The notes below the pieces were generated by a model, which was not told the origin of the DNA, did not search any database, and saw nothing but the letters and a program-made list of their open reading frames with translations. 26,011 nucleotides of DNA from contig JARQWU010000140.1 in assembly GCA_040182905.1 (NCBI GenBank), positions 1 through 26,011 of the forward strand. The letters run 5' to 3'. Within the stretch, counting starts at the first letter, position 1. Each line of letters starts with the position of its first letter. The DNA is from Barthelona sp. PAP020 (Eukaryota > Metamonada: BaSk clade). This document shows, in pieces, positions 21,801 through 26,011 of the stretch. Position numbers and translations under genes: made by a program.

Positions 21801-23899
21801 GGTGTTTCGGTTGTAACAGATGGACAATAAGTTCCAGAAGGGCAATCGGTACAACTTGAAGATCCTGCTACCGAAAATTTTCCTGTCCCACATATGGTTG
21901 GACTTGTATTTTCGGTACCATGACATGCATAACCTGCTGGACATACTTCACAACTTCCTTGCGCATCAATAGCATTATAAGTACCTGTGGGACACACGGA
22001 TTTGATTCCATTGATACAAAAGAAACCAGAAGGACAAGTGGCACATGATTGTTGATTGGTAGTAGTTGTATAATAACCTATTGGACAGACACTTGGAGGT
22101 AATGATGGATCAAAAGAGAAGGAACCAGCAGGAGTTTCAGCACAAGAAGCAGATCCAACATAAGAATACTTACCAGCGTCACAAGACGTTGGGGAAGTGT
22201 TACCAGTGCCAGAACAAAATGTTCCAGCAGGACATAAAATGCATTTTGAAAGACCACCAGGAGAATAGGTACCTTCTGGACATGAAGTACCAGATGTGGA
22301 ACCAATAGGACAATATTGACCCGAAGGACATAAATCACATCCTGAATTGGTTGTATTAGGAATCATTCCATCAGGACATAAATATCCAGGTGATGTAGGA
22401 TCAGGACAATATTGATCGATGTTACAAGCAGTACAATCTGTGGCACTAGGTCCAGAATAAGTTCCTGATGAACAAGTGATTGGTGCAGACATCTCATCTG
22501 AAGGACATTTGGAGCCTGATGGACACTGTATACAATTTGCTACACCACCAGGTGAATATGTTCCTGCTAAACAAGAAGTTTTTCCATTGTTACATGCAAA
22601 ACCAGCTGGACATGCTGTACAACTGCTTGATTCAGAAGTTGATGTCATTCCAGGAGCACAAGGAATTGGAATTTCCGTAAATTCGGGACAATAGTGTTCT
22701 GTTGGACAAAGGGAGCAAGGTGAAGTTGAACCTGCAGTGTTATATTTTCCAGCACCACATGAAGAAGGAGATGTATTTCCAGCACCAACGCAAGCATAAC
22801 CGGCAGGACAAATATCACAAGATTCTTGTCCATCAGTTGAAGAGAAAGTACCAATGGGACAAGAAGTACATGAACTTGATCCTGCAATAGAATATTTACC
22901 TGCTACACAAATTGAAGGAGAAGAAGAACCTAAAGGGCAAGAATATCCTGCAGGACATTCAATTGGAATTTCAGTTTTAGCACTAGGACAATAAGATCCA
23001 GCAGGACAATCAGTACAGACTGAAGAACCTGCTACAGCATACTTTCCTGTTCCACATTGGGTCGGACTTGTGTTTCCAGTGCCAATACATGAATGACCAG
23101 GAGGGCAAATTTCACAAGAACCTTGACCATCAACACTTGAATAGGTACCTGCAGAACAATAAGTGCAAGAACTGGAACCACTTGTAGAATATCTTCCAGC
23201 AACACAAATAGAAGGAACTGAAGACCCTTGAGAACAGCTATAACCTTCAGGACAATCAATTGGTGTTTCAGTTCCAGAAGAGGGACAATAAGTACCTTCA
23301 GGACAGTCTAAACAAGCGGTAGTAGAACCTGCAAGATTATATTTTCCAGCCGCACAAGAAGATGGGGCGGTATTGCCAACACCAGCACAAGAATGCCCAG
23401 GAGGACAGATTTCACAAGACTTTTGCCCATCAATTGAAGAAAATGTTCCAGAAGGGCAAGAAGTACATGAACTTGATCCTGCAATAGAATATTTTCCAGC
23501 AACACAAATAGAAGGTATTGATGTTCCTAAAGCACAACTATACCCTTCAGGACATTCAATTGGTGTTTCTGTTTTTGAATTAGGACAATATGTTCCTCCT
23601 GGACAATCCAGACAAAGTGAAGATCCTGCAATCGCATATTTACCCGCAGAACAGCCAACAGGTGTTATTGTGGTTGAACCACAACTATAACCAGCTGGAC
23701 ATTTTAAACATTGAGTTGATAATGTTGTTGGAGAATAAGTACCTGCTGGACATGCTGTTTTCGTATCGTCTACACAAAAGAATCCTTCTGGACATTCAAT
23801 GCATGTTGAATCATAATAATATCCATCTATACAATTGGAGGCAAATGAAATATTTAATAATAATAAAACTATTGACAAATATAAATATATACGTTTCAT
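6812..23899 (-). CDS. Giant single-pass cysteine-rich (GCC2/GCC3) surface protein with coiled-coil tail
   Basis: This encodes 5,695 residues in one uninterrupted frame, ATG at 23899 to TAA at 6812. Domains in order: signal peptide at about 1-20 (hydrophobic run ending SFA); cysteine-rich repeats at about 25-2880 of the GCC2/GCC3 or ephrin-receptor-like type, pattern C-P-x-G-x-Y/F-x-C...P..C-x-x-G-x-Y-S; a cysteine-poorer stretch, then a beta-rich membrane-proximal domain at about 2990-3200 ending 'TSGVHVFTSN..'; a transmembrane helix at about 3207-3235 followed by 'QRKQWTR'; coiled coil at about 3300-3420; a beta-rich block with DPxTG-like turns at about 3485-3735; mixed helical region; charged coiled coil at about 4220-5240; and a compact C-terminal domain at about 5290-5560 with an acidic run near 5456. 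Many N-x-S/T sequons lie in the ectodomain. The likely role is a surface receptor or adhesin linked to an intracellular scaffold; the ligand and pathway are unknown. The frame is too consistent to be an assembly accident. Confidence 0.9.
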   Translation of the reverse strand: MKRIYLYLSIVLLLLNISFASNCIDGYYYDSTCIECPEGFFCVDDTKTACPAGTYSPTTLSTQCLKCPAGYSCGSTTITPVGCSAGKYAIAGSSLCLDCPGGTYCPNSKTETPIECPEGYSCALGTSIPSICVAGKYSIAGSSSCTSCPSGTFSSIDGQKSCEICPPGHSCAGVGNTAPSSCAAGKYNLAGSTTACLDCPEGTYCPSSGTETPIDCPEGYSCSQGSSVPSICVAGRYSTSGSSSCTYCSAGTYSSVDGQGSCEICPPGHSCIGTGNTSPTQCGTGKYAVAGSSVCTDCPAGSYCPSAKTEIPIECPAGYSCPLGSSSPSICVAGKYSIAGSSSCTSCPIGTFSSTDGQESCDICPAGYACVGAGNTSPSSCGAGKYNTAGSTSPCSLCPTEHYCPEFTEIPIPCAPGMTSTSESSSCTACPAGFACNNGKTSCLAGTYSPGGVANCIQCPSGSKCPSDEMSAPITCSSGTYSGPSATDCTACNIDQYCPDPTSPGYLCPDGMIPNTTNSGCDLCPSGQYCPIGSTSGTSCPEGTYSPGGLSKCILCPAGTFCSGTGNTSPTSCDAGKYSYVGSASCAETPAGSFSFDPSLPPSVCPIGYYTTTTNQQSCATCPSGFFCINGIKSVCPTGTYNAIDAQGSCEVCPAGYACHGTENTSPTICGTGKFSVAGSSSCTDCPSGTYCPSVTTETPIDCPEGYSCSLGSSTPSICLAGTYSTSGSSSCTSCPSGTYSNIDGQANCVVCPVGHSCTGTGNTSPTECDAGKYADEEGMTSCLNCPKGFYCPSTQSLPTPCSPGSYQDTQDQEVCKSCPAGSFCSGATIDPILCSAGYYSPTNASLCFPCPAGTKCSGTGNTSPTICSDNTYNLQVAQADCTDCPVGKYCPNPASPPQTCPVGENCGGSTGPVECPVGTKVNSEASACITCEDGYYNVIVNSTSCLPCPAGSMCSNKASSPVSCPKGSWSAAASMSCSPCSAGTYTTDGLSCISCTTGHSCIDPSKDPVPCDDGFYAGAGAIFCSECSAGTYCVDNATTETNCEVGYYSSIRSDACTICEKGYKCPIASNPPIICPKGTYQNVTGQIICITCSTGYYADSLGNEQCTSCPSGYSCNDVSKSPNICSPGTVSSTLSTSCTACSIGFYQDQPGQESCVQCPGGSACPTISSTPVSCPVGTYSAAGSTTCTQCIAGEACPLGSTTPTVCDPGTYSSAGAGVCTVCPAGYSCANPSLSPVACSIGTYSLESASSCTNCPAGAACESTNVAPVNCSEGWYSLLGDSTCFPCPAGSFCSDITIAPVECEKGTYSNPRSTSCTPCVDGLYQPVKGQPSCDACPVGHSCIDKSAEAVQCLAGTYSSLGDNLCSSCLEGYYSKSGAGECIICPNGHKCPDVDDDPITCPTGTFALGGQTNCSSCPAGYKCPNSISSPIICPAGTYSEANSTVCTACTTGWICSSGSTSPTPTSMECPTGHYCNPPSVATPCPVGTYNPITNGDSIASCITCPLNNFCRLGTSFLSDDTLCPVGAFCPEGTLTPEYCSPYDGQGFFQPNIGENNRSSCQICSAGRWCHSGASTNTSLCPSGYYCPEGTYHFTEYPCPAGYYQPLAEQSSQDSCILCPVGHYCPQGSSTYLPCPAGTYMDDTGATSLASCKSCTAGFACPTPGLENAVETCAEGHFCPLHTVNPTDYPCPAGYYTGSTSLTAIEQCTKCPAGFACLEGTGESVNQKILCATGHYCPEGTSSPTQYDCPPGTYSDRTDNIQSADCTICPPGHYCLGGLEVISGVCAAGYYCPEGTTHKDDYPCPKGFYSDTPGLFDVSQCIECPMANYCPSSTTIPIHCPAGTYSNQNMTESIGPDIFPLCTLCPAGYYCPEETIEPIACGYGYHSDSGAENCIQCPVGRYCPDEATTTDLVLSTYLCPAGLFCPAGLGVVPSSALHSCSLGKFCVEATSAPQNCSLGRYSDIAGRKTNEECDICPPGYYCLEGSITPTGVCSEGFYCPEGSHGPKQIPCPAGRYRNETSGESLLSCALCPFGHYCYTGTDEPNECPAGYYCPIGSSVPEPCPLGTYGNAVAIGSIEECVPCPGGHFCDGTGRTSPTGLCDPGYYCSSRAYTSAPPDDETGGVCPPGGYCPLGSPSSTSCPPGTYNNVSGARAEIECFSCDPGFYCAGSRNPEPTGPCIAGYFCNGTSPSPRQWVARAGYYTPAQSDSEIECAIGTSNPFSAQASCPACPAGFYCDETGMAYGKVCPAGHYCPAGSSFPEQCPPGSWSAYTGLKQESECNGCSPGKYCPLYAMTVDGDDCYSGYYCVVNSTNPTPVVSALGGPCPVGHFCPNGTNVPQPCPVGTYLPTQQGKSVDDCISCDPGYFCQTTGLSTPTGPCSAGYYCNTSSPTSIPPGTNTTIGGPCPIGYYCPSGTQTPIPCSPGTFTIYEGESECTLCTAGYYCPITEIGAEVIPMIACPIGYKCPSGSFAPTGCGDGFYQSLETQSTCVICPNGYYCQNNASTPQPCPAGHYCPEGTSIPNECPHGTYAVDTKLYQEAQCISCPAGKYCVGGSIVNDCAPGYVCYGGSNTSTPDGSLDFGEPCPCGYYCPEGIETPIACDILKWSSLQSDQEADCTICSAGMVCDGSEPTKCPVGHYCPFGHLPIQCPIGTFNPVLGGASLADCLNCPAGYLCNSTGLSEYETRPCPPGYFCVWEALNAVPCPIGTYRSYDRGENLTQCYPCPAGFYCSIESTTAPIPCPDGYYCPEGSNSPILCPAGTRHFSTFLRDSLENACEPCPATQACDVGDRMTSYTCDEGYICVKGAVNSHPANMSQGGYPCPVGHYCPKGAIIPKACPAGSYNPNMTSFSNTSCELCPVNSFAPQIGSQSCSPCGPYAVSDIGSLTCSCVGRNRIFQLYDGSCICKANYVYYDSTGSMRSDTDSDYDCQPIVYSRCEENQIRSSNGECIAAVDSTLCCTQCLSGKGEFDSSVGICICDDALDEDIICDSACRSQQMLMELQPIDPDEEKTGLYLYVKKQGSSISKIDISGVSGMQGKMSCVVKAPASGCTIIPIQLNSTFKGVYNPSSAYLNGLISELNLPSSNSDEDASWLIEPLVCLQLGETVMFDISSGDYPIYEKDNLANTDEEFDYGAFRDLAARIKANLTVSTFLFTFTTSGVHVFTSNLDPYKKVIVSVMPADTVCPTRAQIVPQTSSNLVSLAVRRTDSLLLTPDWLLIVILLGGLFLTAGIVIIGTYCFQRKQWTRSKGDTPLYRDVSGKNNNVSFDHDAQYSKEFRLAMGEAGRLFERDYKDDDWLVDLEGFDVHALFDSLNKMNDVFDMRLKDTDDNLRKFYKNIQAQQDSIRNLVSSRLEALPGKFTNSMIEYIKKQTKILVKEAEEEKQRRIGILKEQNKVFNEWMSNNDKRKRQRDKYDQDISQTIQEIDDKLPDLRMALSKLLQSPDSVNHVSEVEMLLGKIRGNHLKVTNLFNSFAAELNELYVPSGCRMIDPKSKLSLTFEDIVDKKGEVMLLEGITRVDCTTKLIVPIPGIKLLRPNGETIECPSEMVIDPRDGLVYAMETLLMVNPITKKVVFVTDLSIPIDTPLIPYIPFPTHPLKNGPVSEIKIPVESLHSVNFGDLITDPVSGRKVPVMAATIIPNGTIVPIGGLYSDPITGLDVPIVQNGLMTSSNGSIVPISGVSLSAPSGKVIPTGGMSYEITSHQNKGIIQGQLYEDPLSKNNVYACGSRFNRDVNKAIVYGGGMNFRFHLFKLEKIKKYAESVLDYTNRIGRMVSNMKLNADCIDVDQLHTDLSKLNQNVLDVLTIQINQLTQVLQHEEQTDYVSNVQSKEILLKIQENIETGTQLGTIHDPICNIDLPILLGIRLIDINSGQPSLIVGIEKNDMGGIVPIFDVNKRSISDDFDMEALQQALNTRNGLLNEVIHRIYINNERHGIEEKLNEYLEKTFNLLKILSTNHDFINVDKIIEELFNDYLKNFDETFVQKYHNSQLLENDRLVTLDLKYIIPITAVRNLLIDGYDNIKIADADVLKDIQAFKQLFDGLKDMVETQQTARDLDLEELAKNDDTNGVFARKEDFINVLHEYLNDFHKQMNKSFKDYHNDLLKLVSIRETIDANQQYAQELVNRLIEKNQPLHDHDTFTPLNLLPVVGEVTEQKDELAELTDLIRQLLNQGKEVEEIITDEFLLSNMGGIGGAYNRKTVIVDDSVGIAMPFKPAEFNMEDVYESPETVSERHKEEIDNLEATIEDTLNQAYLKVEGMYEEQMSLLMQEMERYRNSGQNEQLKVLDKTKTELEEKKENDKIGARKRVNQWADSKRRELQNQQKLERSLAEYGRDFSEQRNTLANKQMVAAEGLFNEFEALRDETIENEIEEIQKRYDVIRKRLTDNYERKLKKTKNVNERSAMKIQLDSDLDLLNEQCDSSIESSKNSIINRLTIQYQKDKEYMMKLQLEKRQEMLETQSQQIIQLQNRLLSEQNEEFDLDSEIQQRFNQMFGYFNENVSILLEEDTLDKQKLENELNEEIVDIEEVKKKELEREELLLRERYNKLMEQANPNDLPELINELQTRIDLLKQETDASTDLQIAEAKRRHAELLLKRKQKKSPEINDTIQNNFNQTKTSILEQLQQAIEKGDIDTDQLLEILKNLNFINDQVNNFNNANEASMLENEKNKELIEIEENEKKELIEKIKQRKLEMERLLDNENDNEKRKEIIDDYNNRINDLRDQVDNNINQQQSLALERFERLKRERLAKMNINAQNRLEQLNEENDKMVKIAESKGLLDEDAIEQIKNNLKEQDEHNNQMANLANHTENSKEKINSDINESIKKESDEIEQRFNSIFAKLDSNNKDIGNMLDDANKDLENKMDFIDNERKRQLKMAKERARIKKEKRLAQLAEEERKKAEEIHQQMKLKEEQHSKRARMNRMREKIKKESEGMPEHQIHEIVEQVLAEEKYNRSRSLVITHLEEQSEAMKRAEKRSNTLAQEEREKIISDQLEKSKSIVEQVNDLNSDELIRRQKDIDDETTNKLLSLEDSMVQTRDRLIEEEIQSLRIRHTKERADLQDNYNEELLVLLEEFVPEFGDATGKIAAYKNEIMEQRQKLEDERNAKIALAEKEKELQMIEIQKEHDEEVRRKEEEINEKYRKEEERLAKIQEELDRKNEMMRQQVVDAQKQMFQQQLQKGLTEEQKNNMVDEHMKTIETQLKIRDEQLQKQIDSALLRFNERKKRDLLNAKAASLGEKRKKEVQIESLSNALKNDIFNQFKDNVNDINRKQTENLTVEVNIVAEDAAKSQQAKSVYSSLVESEKSDSATISENQPHVDTSHEIRLTDNIGLSIPASEYDFDFNNDTLQSLLSKIDELEEKIDVGISVDTSFETKEIDKQINAQMNNYKAAPADNLEKLIKCPGYLSIISEIELSIAETFNLNLCKELSLRVSNLFKISLPKIVIATNLPKHSWNNSFQNSYFISKDEEEEEEEDNGIFTLYIHKKRIQDNADALLVCSRALIHLILNSKGHEGSNDASIEYIPLHLTLMKIVSDMYCESFAKETKSRQYNEAEKILFSKNDQITDSFNFKQSRGLFDNNVYDEMIDMIEDDIEFLEKQIWNKDVPDMNKDIGFAAKDKESLLIKKQYDELKTKDVSDQSILKEKFKLSSKLGLAKSKEKSFGQGIDAAIVNMKTYLSSKVKAKQEEENAAEEDLDSDISSSEE
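7503..7530 (-). repeat. GAA/GAG microsatellite coding an acidic run
   Basis: A short run of GAA and GAG codons gives about seven consecutive Glu flanked by Asp near residue 5456, inside the C-terminal domain of the giant protein. This is a trinucleotide tract prone to length change. Confidence 0.7.
8180..11242 (-). other. Long charged coiled coil of the giant protein
   Basis: Residues about 4220-5240. Very high E/K/Q/R/N content with heptad-like leucine and isoleucine spacing and few prolines, e.g. 'RKRVNQWADSKRRELQNQQK' and 'RKEEEINEKYRKEEERLAK'. If continuous, about 1,000 residues of coiled coil would extend roughly 150 nm, which suits a scaffold or tether. Proline-containing breaks occur, so it is probably several rods joined by hinges. 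Confidence 0.75.
12695..13447 (-). other. Cytoplasmic beta-rich block with DPxTG-like turns
   Basis: Residues about 3485-3735 of the giant protein. Short strands alternate with turns such as 'IDPRDGLVY', 'VNPITKK', 'DPVSGRKVPV', 'SDPITGLDVPI', 'SAPSGKVIPTGG' and 'EDPLSKNNVY', each about 15-25 residues apart, with recurring 'VPI' and 'GG'. It looks like a repeat fold, perhaps a beta-propeller or solenoid, lying between helical regions. A shorter related stretch recurs at about residues 3833-3890 ('HDPICNIDLPI'). No assigned function is known to me. Confidence 0.6.
15260..19504 (-). repeat. Cysteine-rich repeat zone B (residues ~1466-2880)
   Basis: From about residue 1466 the repeat type changes to 'GHYCPEGT..P..YPCPAGYY', with longer loops carrying 'YCPEG' or 'YCP.GS' and extra inserts between cysteine pairs. 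Units are diverged from each other, unlike those in zone A, so zone B is likely older or under stronger constraint. It closes with 'SCSPCGPYA' just before the cysteine-poorer region. Confidence 0.75.
19507..23827 (-). repeat. Cysteine-rich repeat zone A (residues ~25-1465)
   Basis: This is the first half of the ectodomain. Each half-unit is about 22-25 residues: 'C..CPAG..C....SP..C..GTYS..G...C'. The 'GNTSP' and 'GQ.SCEICPPGHSC' signatures recur, and within 21550-23700 they form a longer period of about 300 bases (about 100 residues). Spacing between signature positions near 23660, 23375, 23075 and 22775, then near 21910, 21610 and 21310, is 285-300 bases. The units in that stretch are much more alike than those further along, suggesting recent duplication or gene conversion. 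Confidence 0.8.
21550..23700 (-). repeat. Higher-order ~300-bp tandem repeats in zone A
   Basis: These are units of about 100 residues, each made of 'AGKY..AGS..C.DCP.GTYCPS', 'TETPI.CPEGYSC', 'SSxPSICVAGKYS', 'SSSCTSCPxGT(F/Y)SS.DGQ.SC' and a 'GHSC.G.GNTSP' junction. Units are highly similar near 22750-23650. A different stretch (about 21990-22700) interrupts before the same unit resumes at about 21600-21950. The copies are coding throughout. Confidence 0.75.
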
Positions 23900-24823
23900 A
23901 TATATATTCTACATATATAAACAAAATAACAATAAAAAAAAAGTATTGTTCTATTTTTGCTCTTTTTGTTCCATTCATATGATTTTCAAATGAAACTACA
24001 CCAATCAACCCTTTATATAACTATTAGAACATCTAAAAATTAAAGAAAAACGTTTTTTGAATTGGTGACAACAAGGACCTCTCGACAAATTTCTTTTATT
24101 TCGCTAATAATGACATGATTCTTTGAAAAGACATCAATTATGGGACATTTATGAAAAAATTTTAAATTTTCGTGCTTGATGTTTCTTTTTTTCAAATGAT
24201 TGTAGACAACAAATTATTTAAGTTAAACTGGAAACTATTATTTGTCGCAATTAGCAAGTGCAACAATTTGTTGTTTTCAAGATAACAATTATTATTATTT
24301 TGGTTCATCTTTTGATTTCAATGGCCATACAATTTGACCTACCTTTTTTTTTTTGATTTAATGCCTCTAATGATTGAGTTGTGAATTACAGTTTTTCAAA
24401 GTTTATTGAATATATTTTTCATATTGAAAAGTAAACAGTTCGTTGATTTTTTGCTGATTTTTTTTATTTTATCTCATTCCATTTTCTTCACCTGAAAAAT
24501 TCCAAAAAAAAGGATATATAGACACATTTATTATGTGAATAGTTTTCACAATTGAATGAATGATTCTTTTTTAGGTGGTTGATAAGTTGTTTCATGATGT
24601 AAAATCCCTTTTCCAAATTGAAAATGAGATTTGCCCATTTAATATCATTTGTTTAAACTGCAAATTTTTAGATTAAAATAACTATTTATAAAAAATATGT
24701 TTGTCCCTTCTTTTTGTTGAATATTTGATAAAAATTATTACTCATTGTGAATAAACTCTTCCTTTGGAAAGATATTAAAAAAAAAGTTGTTTTCAACCCA
24801 ACAACAAAGAAAAACTATTTTTT
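23900..24823. other. 924-base divergent intergenic region, giant gene / RFC2
   Basis: This is the largest spacer in the window; it lies between divergent starts and should hold both promoters. It is AT-rich with homopolymer runs at about 24343-24355 and 24780-24785. It contains a 9-bp perfect inverted repeat (caacaaatt at 24207-24215, aatttgttg at 24265-24273) and a slightly more GC-rich pocket at about 24061-24090. I found no tRNA, snoRNA box pair or convincing open frame. Confidence 0.55.
24011..24020 (-). promoter_or_regulatory. Candidate TATA box of the giant gene
   Basis: On the minus strand 'tatataaagg' ends about 112 bases upstream of the giant-gene ATG. A CCAAT pentamer lies about 47 bases further upstream (near 24060-24064), the classical CCAAT-to-TATA spacing. 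In such AT-rich DNA a TATA match can arise by chance. Confidence 0.35.
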
Positions 24824-25801
24824 ATGAAAAAATCGAAGGATAATTTACCTTGGATTGAAAAATACAGGCCAACAACATTAGATGATGTTGTTGGAAATGA
24901 ACATATCATTGCAAGACTGCGAGTTATTGCTGCAACCGGAAATATGCCACATTTGATCTTATGTGGACCACCAGGAATTGGTAAAACAACATCAATTAAA
25001 TGTTTAGCCAGAGCTTTATTTGGTAAAATGGCTAAAAAAGCTGTAAAAACTCTAAATGCATCAGATGACCGTGGTATTGATGTTGTACGAAATCAAATCA
25101 AGTCATTTGCCAGACAACAAGTAACTTTACCTGATAATCGCTATAAATTCATTGTTTTAGATGAAGTTGATTCAATGACTTCTGCTGCTCAACAAGCTTT
25201 ACGAGCAACTATGGAAGAATTTACACATTCAACAAGATTTATTTTGGCATGCAATACTTCTAATAAGGTCATTGAACCTATCCAAAGTAGATGTGCTATT
25301 CTACGGTTTTCCAGAATTGAAAATGTTGAAATTTTAAAACGATTGGAAGCAATTTTTGAAAAAGAAAATATTAGTTATGATGATACTGGTTTAGAAGCTC
25401 TTTTGTTTGTTGCTGAAGGAGATATGAGAGTAGCTCTCAATACGGCGGAGGCTTGTGTTGCTGGTTTAGGTAGTATAACTGGAGATAATGTTTTGAGGAT
25501 TGCTGATGTTCCTCATCCTGTTGTTTTGAAAAATATGCTTGATGACATTCAAAAAGGTCTTTTGAAAGATGCTTTGGAAAAAATGTTCAGTTTAGTCAAG
25601 GAAGGTTACGATTCAACAGATATTTTAAGTGCTTTATTTAAGGTACTAAAGTGGATGAATGATTCTGAAATACCTGAGCAATTAAGACTTCATTTGTTAA
25701 AGCATGTTGCTGTCAGTCAAATGCACAGTGAATCTGGAGTTACTGGAGCCACTGAATTAGTTGGTTTAGTTTCAAGGCTATATCAAGAAGCTACAAAATA
25801 A
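24824..25801 (+). CDS. RFC2: Replication factor C small subunit RFC2 (yeast Rfc4)
   Basis: This encodes 325 residues with a TAA stop; yeast Rfc4 is 323. It is an AAA+ subunit of the RFC clamp loader, which opens PCNA and loads it onto primer-template DNA; it is also shared with checkpoint-type alternative loaders. Motifs: 'LPWIEKYRP' at 8-16, Walker A 'GPPGIGKT' at 48-55, 'LNASDDRGIDVVRN' at 77-90 (RFC box), Walker B 'VLDEVD' at 111-116, sensor 1 region 'LACNTSNKVIEPIQSRC' with the arginine-finger SRC at 155-157, then 'EGDMR' sensor 2. 'GIDVVRN', 'QQVTLP' and 'ADVPHP' place it with human RFC2 rather than RFC4 or RFC5. The usual DEAD of Walker B reads DEVD; catalytic Asp-Glu are kept. An AATAAA lies 5 bases after the stop. 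Confidence 0.93.
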   Translation: MKKSKDNLPWIEKYRPTTLDDVVGNEHIIARLRVIAATGNMPHLILCGPPGIGKTTSIKCLARALFGKMAKKAVKTLNASDDRGIDVVRNQIKSFARQQVTLPDNRYKFIVLDEVDSMTSAAQQALRATMEEFTHSTRFILACNTSNKVIEPIQSRCAILRFSRIENVEILKRLEAIFEKENISYDDTGLEALLFVAEGDMRVALNTAEACVAGLGSITGDNVLRIADVPHPVVLKNMLDDIQKGLLKDALEKMFSLVKEGYDSTDILSALFKVLKWMNDSEIPEQLRLHLLKHVAVSQMHSESGVTGATELVGLVSRLYQEATK

Positions 25802-25958
25802 TAAGAATAAATTATTTTTTCATCAAGTTTGTCAGTTGAACTGTTATTGCTTCAAAACTGTCAAGAATCCTTTTTTTTTTTTTTTTTTTCAAGAGTGTTG
25901 TTCTAATTGTAAAATTTTAATACCAAAGCGAACAAATTTCACGTAAAAGACAATATAG
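25802..25958. other. RFC2 3' flank with 19-T run
   Basis: This carries AATAAA at 25806-25811 and a run of 19 T at 25871-25889. It presumably includes the RFC2 3' UTR and the 5' flank of any following gene. The T run is a likely site of length variation or sequencing error. Confidence 0.6.
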
Positions 25959-26011
25959 ATGTGTTTAAGGATTCTTCTTGCAATTTCTGATATTAATGAG
26001 TATCAAAATTG
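25959..26011 (+). CDS. Possible start of another gene (partial)
   Basis: An ATG directly preceded by an in-frame TAG opens a frame that runs to the window end: 17 codons reading 'MCLRILLAISDINEYQN'. The composition is more protein-like than the AT-rich spacer before it, and the spacing after RFC2 (157 bases) suits this compact region. It is too short to identify, and chance cannot be excluded. Confidence 0.33.
   Translation, partial: MCLRILLAISDINEYQN

Noticed and set aside
14917-23700. Many open frames of 60-206 codons in other frames and on the opposite strand across the Cys-repeat array
   Set aside because: They arise because the repeated codons of the giant gene also lack stops in other frames. 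Their proteins are L/V/Q-rich or H/N/Q-rich and echo the same periodicity, and none has an independent start context.
21310-23700. Regular ~300-bp repeats resembling a CRISPR or satellite array
   Set aside because: The repeats are all in frame within one protein, have no invariant short repeat with variable spacers, and the window is eukaryotic.
23811-24008. Frames overlapping the giant gene start
   Set aside because: They are antisense to or frame-shifted from the signal peptide region, rich in I/Y/F from AT-rich DNA, and overlap the promoter.
1-26011. tRNA, rRNA, transposon and phage-like features
   Set aside because: No T-loop/acceptor pair, rRNA core sequence, transposase motif or terminal repeat was seen on reading both strands, though distant snRNA-type genes could be missed by eye.

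Overview
The window is nuclear DNA from an AT-rich, intron-poor unicellular eukaryote. The conserved genes are eukaryote-specific (exportin-7-like karyopherin, ESCRT-III CHMP6/Vps20, ARL13-like GTPase, exosome subunit Csl4, clamp-loader subunit RFC2). Spacers are extremely AT-rich with long A and T runs. TAA, TAG and TGA all end recognisable genes, so the standard code is in use; this argues against ciliates and hexamitid diplomonads with reassigned stops. No intron interrupts any well-supported gene, including one 17-kb open frame. The ARL13-like GTPase suggests a lineage with cilia or flagella. I cannot name the species; a heterolobosean or another AT-rich excavate-type flagellate is only a guess.

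Layout, left to right. 1-1728 (-): 5' two-thirds of an exportin-7/RanBP17-like gene, cut by the window edge. 1883-2476 (-): a small protein with two divergent RRMs. 2758-3717 (-): a six-span Frag1/DRAM/Sfk1-type membrane protein. 4191-4934 (-): CHMP6/Vps20. 5116-5691 (+): ARL13-like GTPase, divergent from CHMP6 across 181 bp. 5894-6376 (+): Csl4 without its usual N-terminal domain. 6377-6811: spacer holding an unassigned short frame at 6501-6707 (-). 6812-23899 (-): one 5,695-residue gene filling two thirds of the window. 24824-25801 (+): RFC2. A possible gene start lies at 25959 (+).

The giant protein is the standout. It has a signal peptide, about 2,850 residues of cysteine-rich GCC2/GCC3 (ephrin-receptor-like) repeats in two zones, a compact membrane-proximal ectodomain, one transmembrane helix near residue 3,210-3,235, and about 2,450 cytoplasmic residues. 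The cytoplasmic part holds a beta-rich block with DPxTG-like turns, about 1,000 residues of charged coiled coil, and a compact C-terminal domain with an acidic run. It reads as a single-pass surface receptor or adhesin tied to a very long intracellular rod. I know of no assigned function for this architecture.

The genes are not an operon. The housekeeping genes cover nuclear export, RNA handling, endosomal ESCRT-III, cilium or membrane GTPase signalling, exosome and replication; they are simply neighbours in a gene-dense genome.
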